In this document: positions 51,372-59,584 of the stretch, piece after piece
Position numbering within the stretch: the stretch's first letter is position 1
How the letters are laid out: the number at the start of each line of letters is the position of its first letter
NCBI GenBank assembly: GCA_018380115.1
Contig: JAGZUF010000001.1
Span: 62,001 to 126,000 of the forward strand
Source of the DNA: Oscillospiraceae bacterium
Lineage (GTDB): Bacteria; Bacillota; Clostridia; Oscillospirales; Ruminococcaceae
Direction: 5' to 3'
DNA length: 64,000 nt
The notes under the pieces: model-generated
What the model saw: only the letters and a program-made list of their open reading frames with translations
Database searches by the model: none
What the model was told of the DNA's origin: nothing
Program-made: the position numbers and the translations under genes

Positions 51372-51692
51372 TCACTCACTTAAGACCTCTGCGCTTTGTC
51401 GCATTTCTTCGACTATTGACTTGGCCCGCTGCGCTTTCTTGGCCATTTCCGAATTGGTAAGCCAAACCGTGCTGTTTCCTCTTTCTGTTTCAAAACTAAT
51501 ATAACCGCGCATCAGAGCGGGGCTCTTAAAACGAACACTCTTTACTTCTTGCGCATAAAAATCGGTGGGAGAATGCATCACAGACTGGTAGAGTAAGCCA
51601 AACCAACCCTTTCGGCCAATATGAATCCGTCCATCATATCCAATTTCAATTTGACCATTTTTCGCCCGAAAAGAGAGTACACCGTTGTCCAT
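51372..51692 (-). CDS. Small PH-like/DUF4429-type protein
   Basis: A 106-residue protein of mostly beta character: NGVLSFRAKNGQIEIGYDG, VKSVRFKSPALMRGYISFE and a C-terminal helix. The pattern resembles DUF4429/bacterial PH-like domains found in Firmicutes. Function unknown; its place in a catabolic island may be incidental. Confidence 0.6.
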   Translation of the reverse strand: MDNGVLSFRAKNGQIEIGYDGRIHIGRKGWFGLLYQSVMHSPTDFYAQEVKSVRFKSPALMRGYISFETERGNSTVWLTNSEMAKKAQRAKSIVEEMRQSAEVLSE

Positions 51693-51727
51693 AATTGTCC
51701 TCCTACACCATTCAGATGAAAGTGTTT

Positions 51728-52399
51728 TTAATCGTTGTCTTTTTCTCTGGTTTCATAATCCAGTAAAACCACCATCGATTGGGCGCTTTGACTCTTTTGT
51801 ACCGGCATCAATTCCAACGATATGCCATTCTTTTTTTCTATATCGCCCCTCCATATTGCAAGGAACGTCTCCAGTGGAGCCAACTGCTTCAGCGTGCACT
51901 GAGCTGTTTTATAATGAATGGGCAATATGTAACGCGGTGACAATTGAGCAATCATTTTCACAACTTGTTCCGGCTCAACTGTAAAACAGCCCCCCACCGG
52001 AATGGCCAAAACATCGGCACCTTCGGCAAATTTTTGAAATTCTTTTGATAACGGATGGCCAATATCCCCCATATGGACCAACGTCACGCCATCTGCCTTT
52101 ATTTGATAAATGCGATTTTCTCCCCGAAGTGCACCCTGTTCATTATCATGAAAACTGTCCATCTCTGCAATTGAAAATGGGCCCGCCTGCATCTGAGCAC
52201 TTACCTGAGGAATTATAGTTGCATTTGGGAACAGATAAACCGCATTGTGATCTTCATGTTCATGACTAGTTGTAATATAATCTGCTTGCCTATTTTTCAA
52301 AATATATCCGTACTTTTCGGCCGGCGGATCCATAATCAGCATTTCTCCACTATCGGCGATGCAGCGTAGACAAGCATGTCCCACATACTCTATCCGCAC
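51728..52399 (-). CDS. Metallo-beta-lactamase-fold hydrolase (UlaG-like)
   Basis: A 223-residue MBL-fold protein. The motif TTSHEHEDHNAVY supplies the metal-binding HxHxDH, VHMGDIGH the next ligand Asp/His and LPIHYKT the last His. Start GTG 52,399 is preferred because AGGAGGGGGATGCGAAA precedes it and the protein then begins directly with the fold (VRIEYVGHACL). Related proteins hydrolyse lactones or phosphoesters; in this cluster a lactone or ester intermediate is possible (inference). Confidence 0.82.
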   Translation of the reverse strand: MRIEYVGHACLRCIADSGEMLIMDPPAEKYGYILKNRQADYITTSHEHEDHNAVYLFPNATIIPQVSAQMQAGPFSIAEMDSFHDNEQGALRGENRIYQIKADGVTLVHMGDIGHPLSKEFQKFAEGADVLAIPVGGCFTVEPEQVVKMIAQLSPRYILPIHYKTAQCTLKQLAPLETFLAIWRGDIEKKNGISLELMPVQKSQSAQSMVVLLDYETREKDND

Positions 52400-52433
52400 T
52401 TTCGCATCCCCCTCCTTTTGCCTGTTTAAGGAA

Positions 52434-52456
52434 GCCCGGGGAAACTCCCCGGGCAT
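52434..52456 (-). terminator. GC-rich hairpin between transporter and MBL genes
   Basis: GCCCGGGG and CCCCGGGC arms with a GAGTTT-type loop on the minus strand; only a weak T tail follows, so it may attenuate rather than stop transcription. Confidence 0.4.
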
Positions 52457-52504
52457 TTCTATCCACGCATTATCAAACAACAACTGAGGAAACGATTTGA
52501 TCAA

Positions 52505-53785
52505 TTATCCTACAAAGGGTAGGAAAATCGGCGTGCACACAATAACCACAATGCAAGCCAGTGCATTCCACACGATATTGACCTTTGTATAGTCTTTGAA
52601 CCGATAGCCGCCCTGCATGGTCATTGTAATGACAGAGGCTCCAATCGGAGTAGAATACGGCATATTCGCGCCCCAAACAACACCAACTACAAACGGCATC
52701 GCATTGAAGCCAAGTGTAGCAGCAACGGTCAGGGCAATGGGGGTAAGAATTAATGCAGTGCCGATATTGGTCATAACGTTGGTCATAATTGTAGCCAAAA
52801 TCACGAACACTGCCAGATAGAGGATTGCCGGAGAGGTTGCACCCAACAGATTGATGCAGGCATTCGCGATCATATCCGCGGCACCGGACGATTTAACGCC
52901 AGCCGCAAAACCCACGCCGCCGGCGATAACGCCCAATGTGTTCCAGTCAGTGGTCTCCCACATACGTTTGACACTGATGGAACCAAAGATACATACCAGC
53001 ATGGCACCAAGCAAACCGATGATAGCAATATCCTGCCAGTTGACCAACGTCAAAGTAATGCAGAAAACCAGAACAACAAGGGGAATCCACATACGAAAAT
53101 CTTTTGGATTGCCCTCTCTGACTTCTTTGGGATTGTTCGTCTGAACAGCTTCATCCGGATCCGGGAAATCAAAAGTTTTCAGTTGCATTTTGTAACCGAC
53201 GAGGAAATACCACACCAACATGATGACTACAACGCCGATACCTGGTCCAAAAAGCGTCCACATTCCCATCTGATCAACGCCATATTCAGGCAGAAGCGCA
53301 TTGATAGATAGCTGTGTAGTGGAGCCGATCAGGGTACAACCACCGCCGGCGACGCTCGCCATGCCAATGCCCATGTACAAATTTTTCTTTTTGAATTTTC
53401 CGTTGGAGCTCGCTGCTATCGCGGCCGCGATGCTCATGAAGATAACCACAACGCTGGTGTTCGAAAGGAACATAGAGAATACAGCGGCTAGTGCCATCAG
53501 AACGATCAACGTTCCCTTCTCACCGAAGCGGAATACGGACATCAATTTTTTGCCCAGATAGGCCGCGCAACCAGTTTCCGCCAATGCGCTGCCAACCACC
53601 GCAATACCGAAGCAAAACAATGTAACCGTGTTGGAAAATCCGGCCTCAACATCTGCTGGCTTGATAATTCCCAAAATACACATCGCCAGAGACGCGGAAA
53701 TAGCAGTCACCGCTGGTTTAAAGAACTCTGTTGCAAACAGAATCAGGGTGATGAGCAAAATTCCCAATGCAAGATAAGCCTGCAT
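52505..53785 (-). CDS. SLC13/DASS-type anion transporter, second of two
   Basis: A 426-residue, roughly eleven-helix permease of the ion-transporter (ArsB/NhaD/SLC13) superfamily. Re-entrant-loop motifs are AVFSMFLSNTSVVVIFM, GCTLIGSTTQLSIN in the first half and TNVMTNIGTALILTPIAL, NMPYSTPIGASV in the second. Such carriers move di- or tricarboxylates or other organic anions. Its position beside the enolase-superfamily gene suggests it imports the island's substrate. Confidence 0.85.
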   Translation of the reverse strand: MQAYLALGILLITLILFATEFFKPAVTAISASLAMCILGIIKPADVEAGFSNTVTLFCFGIAVVGSALAETGCAAYLGKKLMSVFRFGEKGTLIVLMALAAVFSMFLSNTSVVVIFMSIAAAIAASSNGKFKKKNLYMGIGMASVAGGGCTLIGSTTQLSINALLPEYGVDQMGMWTLFGPGIGVVVIMLVWYFLVGYKMQLKTFDFPDPDEAVQTNNPKEVREGNPKDFRMWIPLVVLVFCITLTLVNWQDIAIIGLLGAMLVCIFGSISVKRMWETTDWNTLGVIAGGVGFAAGVKSSGAADMIANACINLLGATSPAILYLAVFVILATIMTNVMTNIGTALILTPIALTVAATLGFNAMPFVVGVVWGANMPYSTPIGASVITMTMQGGYRFKDYTKVNIVWNALACIVVIVCTPIFLPFVG

Positions 53786-53871
53786 AAACTATAAGCCTCC
53801 TTATAAAAGATTTCGACCTCATTGGCCAAGACAAGAGATTCTGCCTTTCCCAGTGGTTGTTTGAAACATGC

Positions 53872-54978
53872 TCAAAGTGATACAGTATATTTTTCAACAA
53901 TATTCCAATTTACTTCTACGCCGTTGCCAGGTTCATCCGGTAAAATCATCATGCCGTTTCGAATTTCAAGCTGCTTTATCAACATACTCTCCCGATACAT
54001 ACCCTTTTTGTAGTATGCAATTTCACAGGGCAGGCAAACCTGTTTGCTGCTAGCGGCCATTTGAAGGCCCGCTGCACACCCAAGATCCGTCTCAGCCTGT
54101 GTGCTGATTTGCACCGGCATATCGTTCATTTCTGCTAAATGTACCAGCTTTTTGGACAAAGTAAATCCCGTACGTGGGATCTTAATACCCAGCCGGCGGA
54201 TCGCACCAACCTGCATCTGGCGGTAAGTATCCGGAACCGTAAACGTACTCTCATCGGAAAGAAGTGCGATCTCCGGAAAATTGCGTGTAAACTCTGTGCG
54301 GGCCACATCATCCCAAACCGGAACCGGCTCTTCAATCGCGTCAATTACGCCGCTCAGTTCTTTACCTACGCGAATTAACTCTTCCCTCGAATACAGTTGG
54401 TTGGGATCAATATTGATTTGGAATCCTTTGGGAGCCATACGGCGAATTTCCTTGGCCAGTTCAATGTCCTGTTCACAGTGACCGGCCTTCATTTTGATAG
54501 CCATATAGCCCTCATCCATGATACGCTTGGTCTCTTCCAAGATGTGGTCTCTTTCAAACCAAGAACCACCGGATACCCAGCACAGAGGAACTCCCTTGCG
54601 ATAAGGTCCCCCCAGTAGCTCGGCCGTTGAAATGCCGAGGAGCTTGCCGTTTAAATCATGTAAAGCAACGTCTACAGAGCCTTTTGCCGCAAAGTTGTAC
54701 GGAGTCTCGCTCATTTTCTCCCACAAAAGCTCTGTATTCATCGAATCCATACCGATCAACGCGGGAATGATGGATTTTCGAAGCACTGTACAAATAGAAA
54801 GCTGCGTCTCACCGTAGATACCTGTGCGAGGCACCGCTTCACTGATTCCGTAGGTTCCGTCCTCCGCGATAATTTTGATTAACGTATGTTCCGCTACACT
54901 GATGCGGCCATTGGCCCAGTGCGTCTCATAAGTTTGCGGAATTTGGAGAGGAATCAGTTGAATGTCTTTAATTTTCAT
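53872..54978 (-). CDS. Enolase-superfamily enzyme (mandelate racemase / muconate-lactonizing type)
   Basis: A 368-residue two-domain protein. The capping domain is followed by a barrel with the K-x-K acid/base pair K162-M-K164, metal ligands D191 (NIDPNQ), E216/E217 (AIEEPV) and D242/E243 (LSDES), and the opposite Lys266 in GIKIPRTG. This arrangement is that of the MLE subgroup: cycloisomerases, o-succinylbenzoate synthase, dipeptide or N-acylamino-acid epimerases. It abstracts a proton alpha to a carboxylate. The substrate is unknown. Confidence 0.87.
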   Translation of the reverse strand: MKIKDIQLIPLQIPQTYETHWANGRISVAEHTLIKIIAEDGTYGISEAVPRTGIYGETQLSICTVLRKSIIPALIGMDSMNTELLWEKMSETPYNFAAKGSVDVALHDLNGKLLGISTAELLGGPYRKGVPLCWVSGGSWFERDHILEETKRIMDEGYMAIKMKAGHCEQDIELAKEIRRMAPKGFQINIDPNQLYSREELIRVGKELSGVIDAIEEPVPVWDDVARTEFTRNFPEIALLSDESTFTVPDTYRQMQVGAIRRLGIKIPRTGFTLSKKLVHLAEMNDMPVQISTQAETDLGCAAGLQMAASSKQVCLPCEIAYYKKGMYRESMLIKQLEIRNGMMILPDEPGNGVEVNWNIVEKYTVSL

Positions 54979-55054
54979 GCAAAAAACATCTCCTCTTCAT
55001 GTTGGCTTCTTCACGTTGAATAGGGACAGGATCTCCGTCACCTCAATTTTTGCA

Positions 55055-55870
55055 TCAGGTATCTTGCAGGAAGTTATCGATCAATTCGCAAACCACTTCC
55101 GGAGCTTCCACGATGATGAAGTGTCCATAGCCGGGAACCTTTTCGAATACAACTTTCTTGGCATTGGTCATGCCTTCTATTGCTGTGTGGTAGTAATGTT
55201 CTGGCACGTTCCAGTCATCCTCACCACGAATGAGTAAACATGGGCAGGTAATCTGCCCCAGTTCAGACGTTACATCGTAGTTATTATAAATAGATAGGTC
55301 GGCCTTTTTGGCCCGGCCACACTCTTGGCAAACGCCCCACATAATGAAGTCGTGCGCTTCGGGTGGACATTTTTTGCCACATAGGCTTTCAGAAAAGTCC
55401 CAATGAGAGTGCTGACAGCTTACATAAGGATTATCAAGCAGATCTACAGTAGTGCCATATGCAGTACCCATAGCCTTAATTTTGGGAGAACCTTGCATGG
55501 AAACCATCGCCTTCACCGGATAAGTCTCTGCAACGTGATAAACCATGTTGCCACCCACAGAGCAACCAATGATAATGGGATCTTCAATGTTCATTACCTG
55601 AATGAAATCCCAAACGAACTTTCCATACTCTTTATAATCGCCGATTCCTACATTTCCTGGAAGAGGCCAGGTTTTTCCATGCGCAGGCATGTCAAAAGCT
55701 ACCATATTGTATTTATCCGCAAAAATTTCCATCATTCCATGATATTGACGGCTTTCACGTCCTGCTGTATGCAGACACACAATGGTTCCTTTAGGATTAT
55801 GAGGACCATTGTTGGTTTCGTAATAAGTTTTAATGCCATCTACCATGACGTATCCACCTGTAATCGTCAT
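55055..55870 (-). CDS. Alpha/beta hydrolase with complete catalytic set
   Basis: A 271-residue alpha/beta hydrolase. The nucleophile elbow is GCSVGG with Ser104; the oxyanion region is CLHTAGRES; the acid lies in RGEDDW and the His in GYGHFI. A cysteine-containing lid segment (CGKKCPPEAH, WGVCQECGRAKK) separates core strands. It is a clear paralogue of the protein encoded at 56,344-57,153, which has lost the Ser. It could cleave a C-C bond, lactone or thioester in the pathway. Confidence 0.88.
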   Translation of the reverse strand: MTITGGYVMVDGIKTYYETNNGPHNPKGTIVCLHTAGRESRQYHGMMEIFADKYNMVAFDMPAHGKTWPLPGNVGIGDYKEYGKFVWDFIQVMNIEDPIIIGCSVGGNMVYHVAETYPVKAMVSMQGSPKIKAMGTAYGTTVDLLDNPYVSCQHSHWDFSESLCGKKCPPEAHDFIMWGVCQECGRAKKADLSIYNNYDVTSELGQITCPCLLIRGEDDWNVPEHYYHTAIEGMTNAKKVVFEKVPGYGHFIIVEAPEVVCELIDNFLQDT

Positions 55871-55903
55871 ATTCTTTTCTCCTTTCCTATTCCGGATTTG
55901 CCA

Positions 55904-56296
55904 TCAATCACAAATTGCTTTTGCGGCCAGACGCATTACCTGTGCAATAACAGCATTGTTCTGTCGGTTTGCCAAAGCACTTCCCAGATTTTCAAAGCAC
56001 AGAGGATTGTGCTTAATGGATGTGGCCAGTTGAAAATTGCGATGTTTGAAGAAATCTTCCCACTGCTCTGCGCTTCCGCTGATGCCCACATAATATCCAT
56101 TGGCGGGTTTACCCATGTAAATGTCAATCATCTTGCCCTTATAAAAGAACATGTTGTAAGGAACCTTGTTGAAAATGAACGTCATATCACCCGTGAAAAA
56201 GCGGCCGTCCCAATAGTTCAAAAAGGCCTCCGCCTCAGGGCCATTGATCATTTCCTGCAGCTTTTTGAATTTCTCCAGTCTTTCCATATCGGTCAT
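55904..56296 (-). CDS. Small SCP2-like protein
   Basis: A 130-residue protein. The central stretch YWDGRFFTGDMTFIFN, FYKGKMIDIYMG, YYVGISGSAEQWEDFF has the strand order and spacing of SCP2-type lipid-binding folds, but the similarity is judged by eye. It lies between the two hydrolase genes with 33-nt and 47-nt gaps, so it belongs to the same transcript and may bind an acyl or hydrophobic intermediate (inference). Confidence 0.6.
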   Translation of the reverse strand: MTDMERLEKFKKLQEMINGPEAEAFLNYWDGRFFTGDMTFIFNKVPYNMFFYKGKMIDIYMGKPANGYYVGISGSAEQWEDFFKHRNFQLATSIKHNPLCFENLGSALANRQNNAVIAQVMRLAAKAICD

Positions 56297-56343
56297 AGTA
56301 GGAACCTCCTGTTTTTAATATTTTCGGATGTGCTTGATTCACA

Positions 56344-57153
56344 TCATGCTTCCACCTTTTTCAAGAACTCCAGAATGGTATCACATACCAATTGAGGAGC
56401 CTCTTGCGGATTGTAATGAGCCGTCCCTGATAAAATGGTATATTGGAGATGTTTTGCATTGGTCAGGCGGTCGAGCATCTGCTGGAAGGCTTCATCCCGA
56501 ATCGTCCAGTCCTCATCGCCGCGTAAAACCAATACCGGACAAGTTACCTTATCCATATCTGCACGCACGTCAAAACCGTTATATACTCCGCCATAGTCTG
56601 CTTTTTTGACCCGTCCAATTTCTGTCATGACACCCCATAGAATAAACTCACGGTCCTCTGGAGCAGTGGCACTTCCAATCAGACTGTCGGTAAAGTCTAT
56701 ATGCGAATGTTGCACACTGGCATAGGGATGATCCAAGTTATCAGAAACCGATTTATCCACATGTGGTGAGTAATCAGTTCCCGCCATCGTTACAATGGCA
56801 CGAACTGGAATCCGTTGAGCAAGATAAAACACCACATTCCCACCCAATGCACAACCTACACACAGAGGATTTTCAATTTCGAGAACACGAAGTGCATCAA
56901 TGATAAAGTCACAATACTCATGATGCTCCGATAAGCATTTATTTCCCGGTAACGGCATGGATTTTCCATGGCCCGGCATATCAAAGCATACCGCTTCCAT
57001 CGTGTTCTCCAAGTACTCCATCATGGCATGATATTGTCTTGTTTCACGCCCAGCGGAACCAAAACAAACCATTACGCCATTTTCCTTGGGACCATTGTTT
57101 GTTTCTACAAACGTTTTAATGCCATTGACCTGAACATATCGTGAGGTAATCAT
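56344..57153 (-). CDS. Alpha/beta hydrolase paralogue lacking the catalytic serine
   Basis: A 269-residue protein aligned over its length with the hydrolase at 55,055-55,870 (shared VNGIKTFVETNNGP, GRETRQYHAMMEY, FDMPGHGKSMPLPGN, WGVMTEIGRVKKADYGG). At the nucleophile elbow it reads GCALGG: Ala102 (codon GCA) replaces Ser. The acid region (RGDEDW) and a His (GTAHYN) remain, and the reading frame is intact. It is therefore a pseudoenzyme or uses another mechanism; the adjacent Cys101 is shared by both paralogues. Confidence 0.87.
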   Translation of the reverse strand: MITSRYVQVNGIKTFVETNNGPKENGVMVCFGSAGRETRQYHAMMEYLENTMEAVCFDMPGHGKSMPLPGNKCLSEHHEYCDFIIDALRVLEIENPLCVGCALGGNVVFYLAQRIPVRAIVTMAGTDYSPHVDKSVSDNLDHPYASVQHSHIDFTDSLIGSATAPEDREFILWGVMTEIGRVKKADYGGVYNGFDVRADMDKVTCPVLVLRGDEDWTIRDEAFQQMLDRLTNAKHLQYTILSGTAHYNPQEAPQLVCDTILEFLKKVEA

Positions 57154-57186
57154 GTAAAATCTCCTCTTGTCTATGGGACTCCACCA

Positions 57187-58371
57187 TCAGATGATGCCGG
57201 CCTCTGCCATTTCTTGAATCTTATCTTCTGTATATCCCAGTACGCTGGAATAGATTTCCTTATTGTGCTCTCCCAACCGCGGTGCCGGGCATCGAATCTC
57301 GGGCATGGTCTCCGACATCTTTACCGCTGAATTGGTAAACCGCATCTTACCTACTTCTGGATCATCGATTTCCGGGAACATATTACGTGCTCCCCCAATC
57401 TGTTCATTGGCTACCACTCGATCTAGACTCAAAATCGGCGCACATGCAAATCCCTTGGGCAAAAGCGTATTAATAATTTCATCAGTTGTAAGGGTGGTGG
57501 TCCATGCCTCCACAATTTTGTCAAGTTCTGCGCGATTTTGCACACGCAAAGCGTTGGTTGCAAATCGAGAATCATCCACCAGCTCCGGATGACCCATGGT
57601 GTTGCAGAGAATCGCCCAGAATTTTGGAGCACTTCCGTTGATCACCATATAACCATCTTTCGTATGATATCCACCACCTGGAGCCGAGGAAGTATAGCAG
57701 TTACCATTCTTGGTAGGCACCTTTCCCGTGGATAGATACACCTGCATCATACTGGCTTCTGCCACTACACAACCATCCGTCAGCGAAATATCAATTTTTT
57801 GGCCCTTGCCCGTATGATCGCGATAGCGAAGAGCCGCCAATACTCCAATGACCAAATTCAGGCCACCCATTACATCGCCAAAAGATGCACCACAGCGCAC
57901 CGGATCTGAATCGGGCCAACCTGTAATACTCATCACCCCGCTCCACGCCTGTGACATCGTATCGTAACCAGCGCGGTTTTTATAAGGGCCGGTAGCTCCG
58001 AACCCGGAAATGCTTCCGTAAATCAAACGTGGATTAACCTCTTTCAGAACGTCGTATCCCAGGCCCAATTTTTCCATCGTGCCTGGGCGGAAATTCTCGA
58101 TCAAAACATCCACGTTTTTCACAAGTTCCAGCAAAACGTCTTTGCCTTTTTTCAGGTCCAGCGTAATTCCCTTTTTGCTGCGGTTGAAATTTTTGTAATA
58201 GCAGCTCACTCCATTTTTCATAGGAGCAAAGTTGCGGCTGTCATCGCCTTTGACTGGCTGTTCCAGTTTGATTACCTCGGCCCCCATATCACCGAGCAAG
58301 GCACCGGCAGACGGAGTTGCAAGCACGCGCCCCATGTCAAGAACGCGAATTCCTTCCAATGCTGATTTCAT
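57187..58371 (-). CDS. Class III CoA-transferase (CaiB/BaiF family)
   Basis: A 394-residue family III CoA-transferase, moving CoA from a donor thioester to an organic acid. RVLDMGRVLATPSAGALLGDMGAEVIKLE is the N-terminal Rossmann start (shown in part), RSKKGITLDLKKGKD follows and the catalytic Asp is in GYDTMSQAWSG (about 137). It would activate the imported acid to its CoA thioester. Class III enzymes of this type include the succinyl-CoA:benzylsuccinate, formyl-CoA:oxalate and carnitine enzymes. Confidence 0.92.
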   Translation of the reverse strand: MKSALEGIRVLDMGRVLATPSAGALLGDMGAEVIKLEQPVKGDDSRNFAPMKNGVSCYYKNFNRSKKGITLDLKKGKDVLLELVKNVDVLIENFRPGTMEKLGLGYDVLKEVNPRLIYGSISGFGATGPYKNRAGYDTMSQAWSGVMSITGWPDSDPVRCGASFGDVMGGLNLVIGVLAALRYRDHTGKGQKIDISLTDGCVVAEASMMQVYLSTGKVPTKNGNCYTSSAPGGGYHTKDGYMVINGSAPKFWAILCNTMGHPELVDDSRFATNALRVQNRAELDKIVEAWTTTLTTDEIINTLLPKGFACAPILSLDRVVANEQIGGARNMFPEIDDPEVGKMRFTNSAVKMSETMPEIRCPAPRLGEHNKEIYSSVLGYTEDKIQEMAEAGII

Positions 58372-58383
58372 ATTTTTTCTCCT

Positions 58384-59583
58384 TTATCCCAACTCATTAC
58401 CCAAAATCATACATGCCGCGATTTGAGGCGGTCCGCCAAAGGTCTGAGAAAGGCCTCTATGAACATTTTTCAGTTGACGTTCTGGATTATCGACTTTTCC
58501 CTGCAACTGTTTATAAATCTCGTACGTCATGCGGATACCGCTGGCACCTACAGGATGTCCAAAACATTTCAGGCCACCGTCCACGTTGATGGGCAGACCG
58601 CCGGTCCGTTCAAAAAAGCCACTCTCAATATCCTCCTTCGCACCGCCGCGAGGACTAAATCCAAAATCCTCGTAAATGCACAGCTCTGTAATGGAGAAGC
58701 AGTCGTGCACTTCCGCGAGATCGAGCTCTTCACGGGGGTTTTTAATGCCCGCCATGTCGTAGGCCATCTGCGCACATTTGCGCAAAGCCTCAAAACTCGT
58801 CCAATCAAAATCACGAGGACGATAGTGAGGTGTGATCATATCTGTGGCACACCCAAAGCCCTTGATGTAAATCGGATCCGGACGGAATTTCTTGGCTAGG
58901 GACGCTCGCGTAATAATGGCAGCGGCACCACCATCAGAAGTTCCGCAGCAGTCATATAGCCCCAGAGGTGAAGCAATTAAAGGTGCTTTCATAACCTGTT
59001 CCAATGTCAGTACATTGTGAAAATGAGCACGAGGTGTCAAGGAACCATTGTAATGATTCTTTACATCAATTTTGGCCAGCAGTCGCTTTCCTTCGTCATA
59101 GGTCAATCCATATTTTTTGAAATAGGCTTCCGCAATCAGTGCAAAGGACCCGGGCGCATCGCGCCGAGTCTCACGCACGGGGTTCAGCCCACGGCCAACG
59201 CCCAAACCGCCAGCGCCTTTATCCTTCAGTTTTTCCGCGCCGATTGCCATAGCAATATCACACATACCGCTTTCCACTGCAAGACAGGCATTGATCAGTG
59301 CAATGTGGCCGGCCGTACACCAATTTTCATTGCGGGTCACGGGAATGCCATGAAGTTTCAGCGCATCCGTCACCGGTGTACCGGAACAGTTATTGGGCGC
59401 ATTGGTGTTGGCAAAGTAGCACACCTGCACCTCTTTTGGCCCAATGCCAGCATCCTCGAATGCTTCAAAGGCCGCATCAATAATCAGGTCATCCAGTCCA
59501 GTGTCCCAACGTTCACCAAATTTTGTACAGCCCATGCCGATAATTGCCAAATCGTCTTTGAATCCATTTGCAAAATAAGCCAT
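58384..59583 (-). CDS. Thiolase-family protein (SCP-x/BbsB-like)
   Basis: A 399-residue thiolase-fold protein. The nucleophilic Cys is in ENWCTAGHIAL (C89); EVHDCFSITEL supplies the first His and GGLKCFGHPVGASG the second His. This is the non-canonical thiolase group (SCP-x, archaeal acetoacetyl-CoA thiolase, BbsB) that works with a DUF35-type zinc-ribbon/OB-fold partner. The neighbouring gene, 1 nt upstream, encodes exactly such a module fused to an HMG-CoA-synthase-like domain, so a complex is likely. Confidence 0.9.
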   Translation of the reverse strand: MAYFANGFKDDLAIIGMGCTKFGERWDTGLDDLIIDAAFEAFEDAGIGPKEVQVCYFANTNAPNNCSGTPVTDALKLHGIPVTRNENWCTAGHIALINACLAVESGMCDIAMAIGAEKLKDKGAGGLGVGRGLNPVRETRRDAPGSFALIAEAYFKKYGLTYDEGKRLLAKIDVKNHYNGSLTPRAHFHNVLTLEQVMKAPLIASPLGLYDCCGTSDGGAAAIITRASLAKKFRPDPIYIKGFGCATDMITPHYRPRDFDWTSFEALRKCAQMAYDMAGIKNPREELDLAEVHDCFSITELCIYEDFGFSPRGGAKEDIESGFFERTGGLPINVDGGLKCFGHPVGASGIRMTYEIYKQLQGKVDNPERQLKNVHRGLSQTFGGPPQIAACMILGNELG

Positions 59584-59584
59584 A

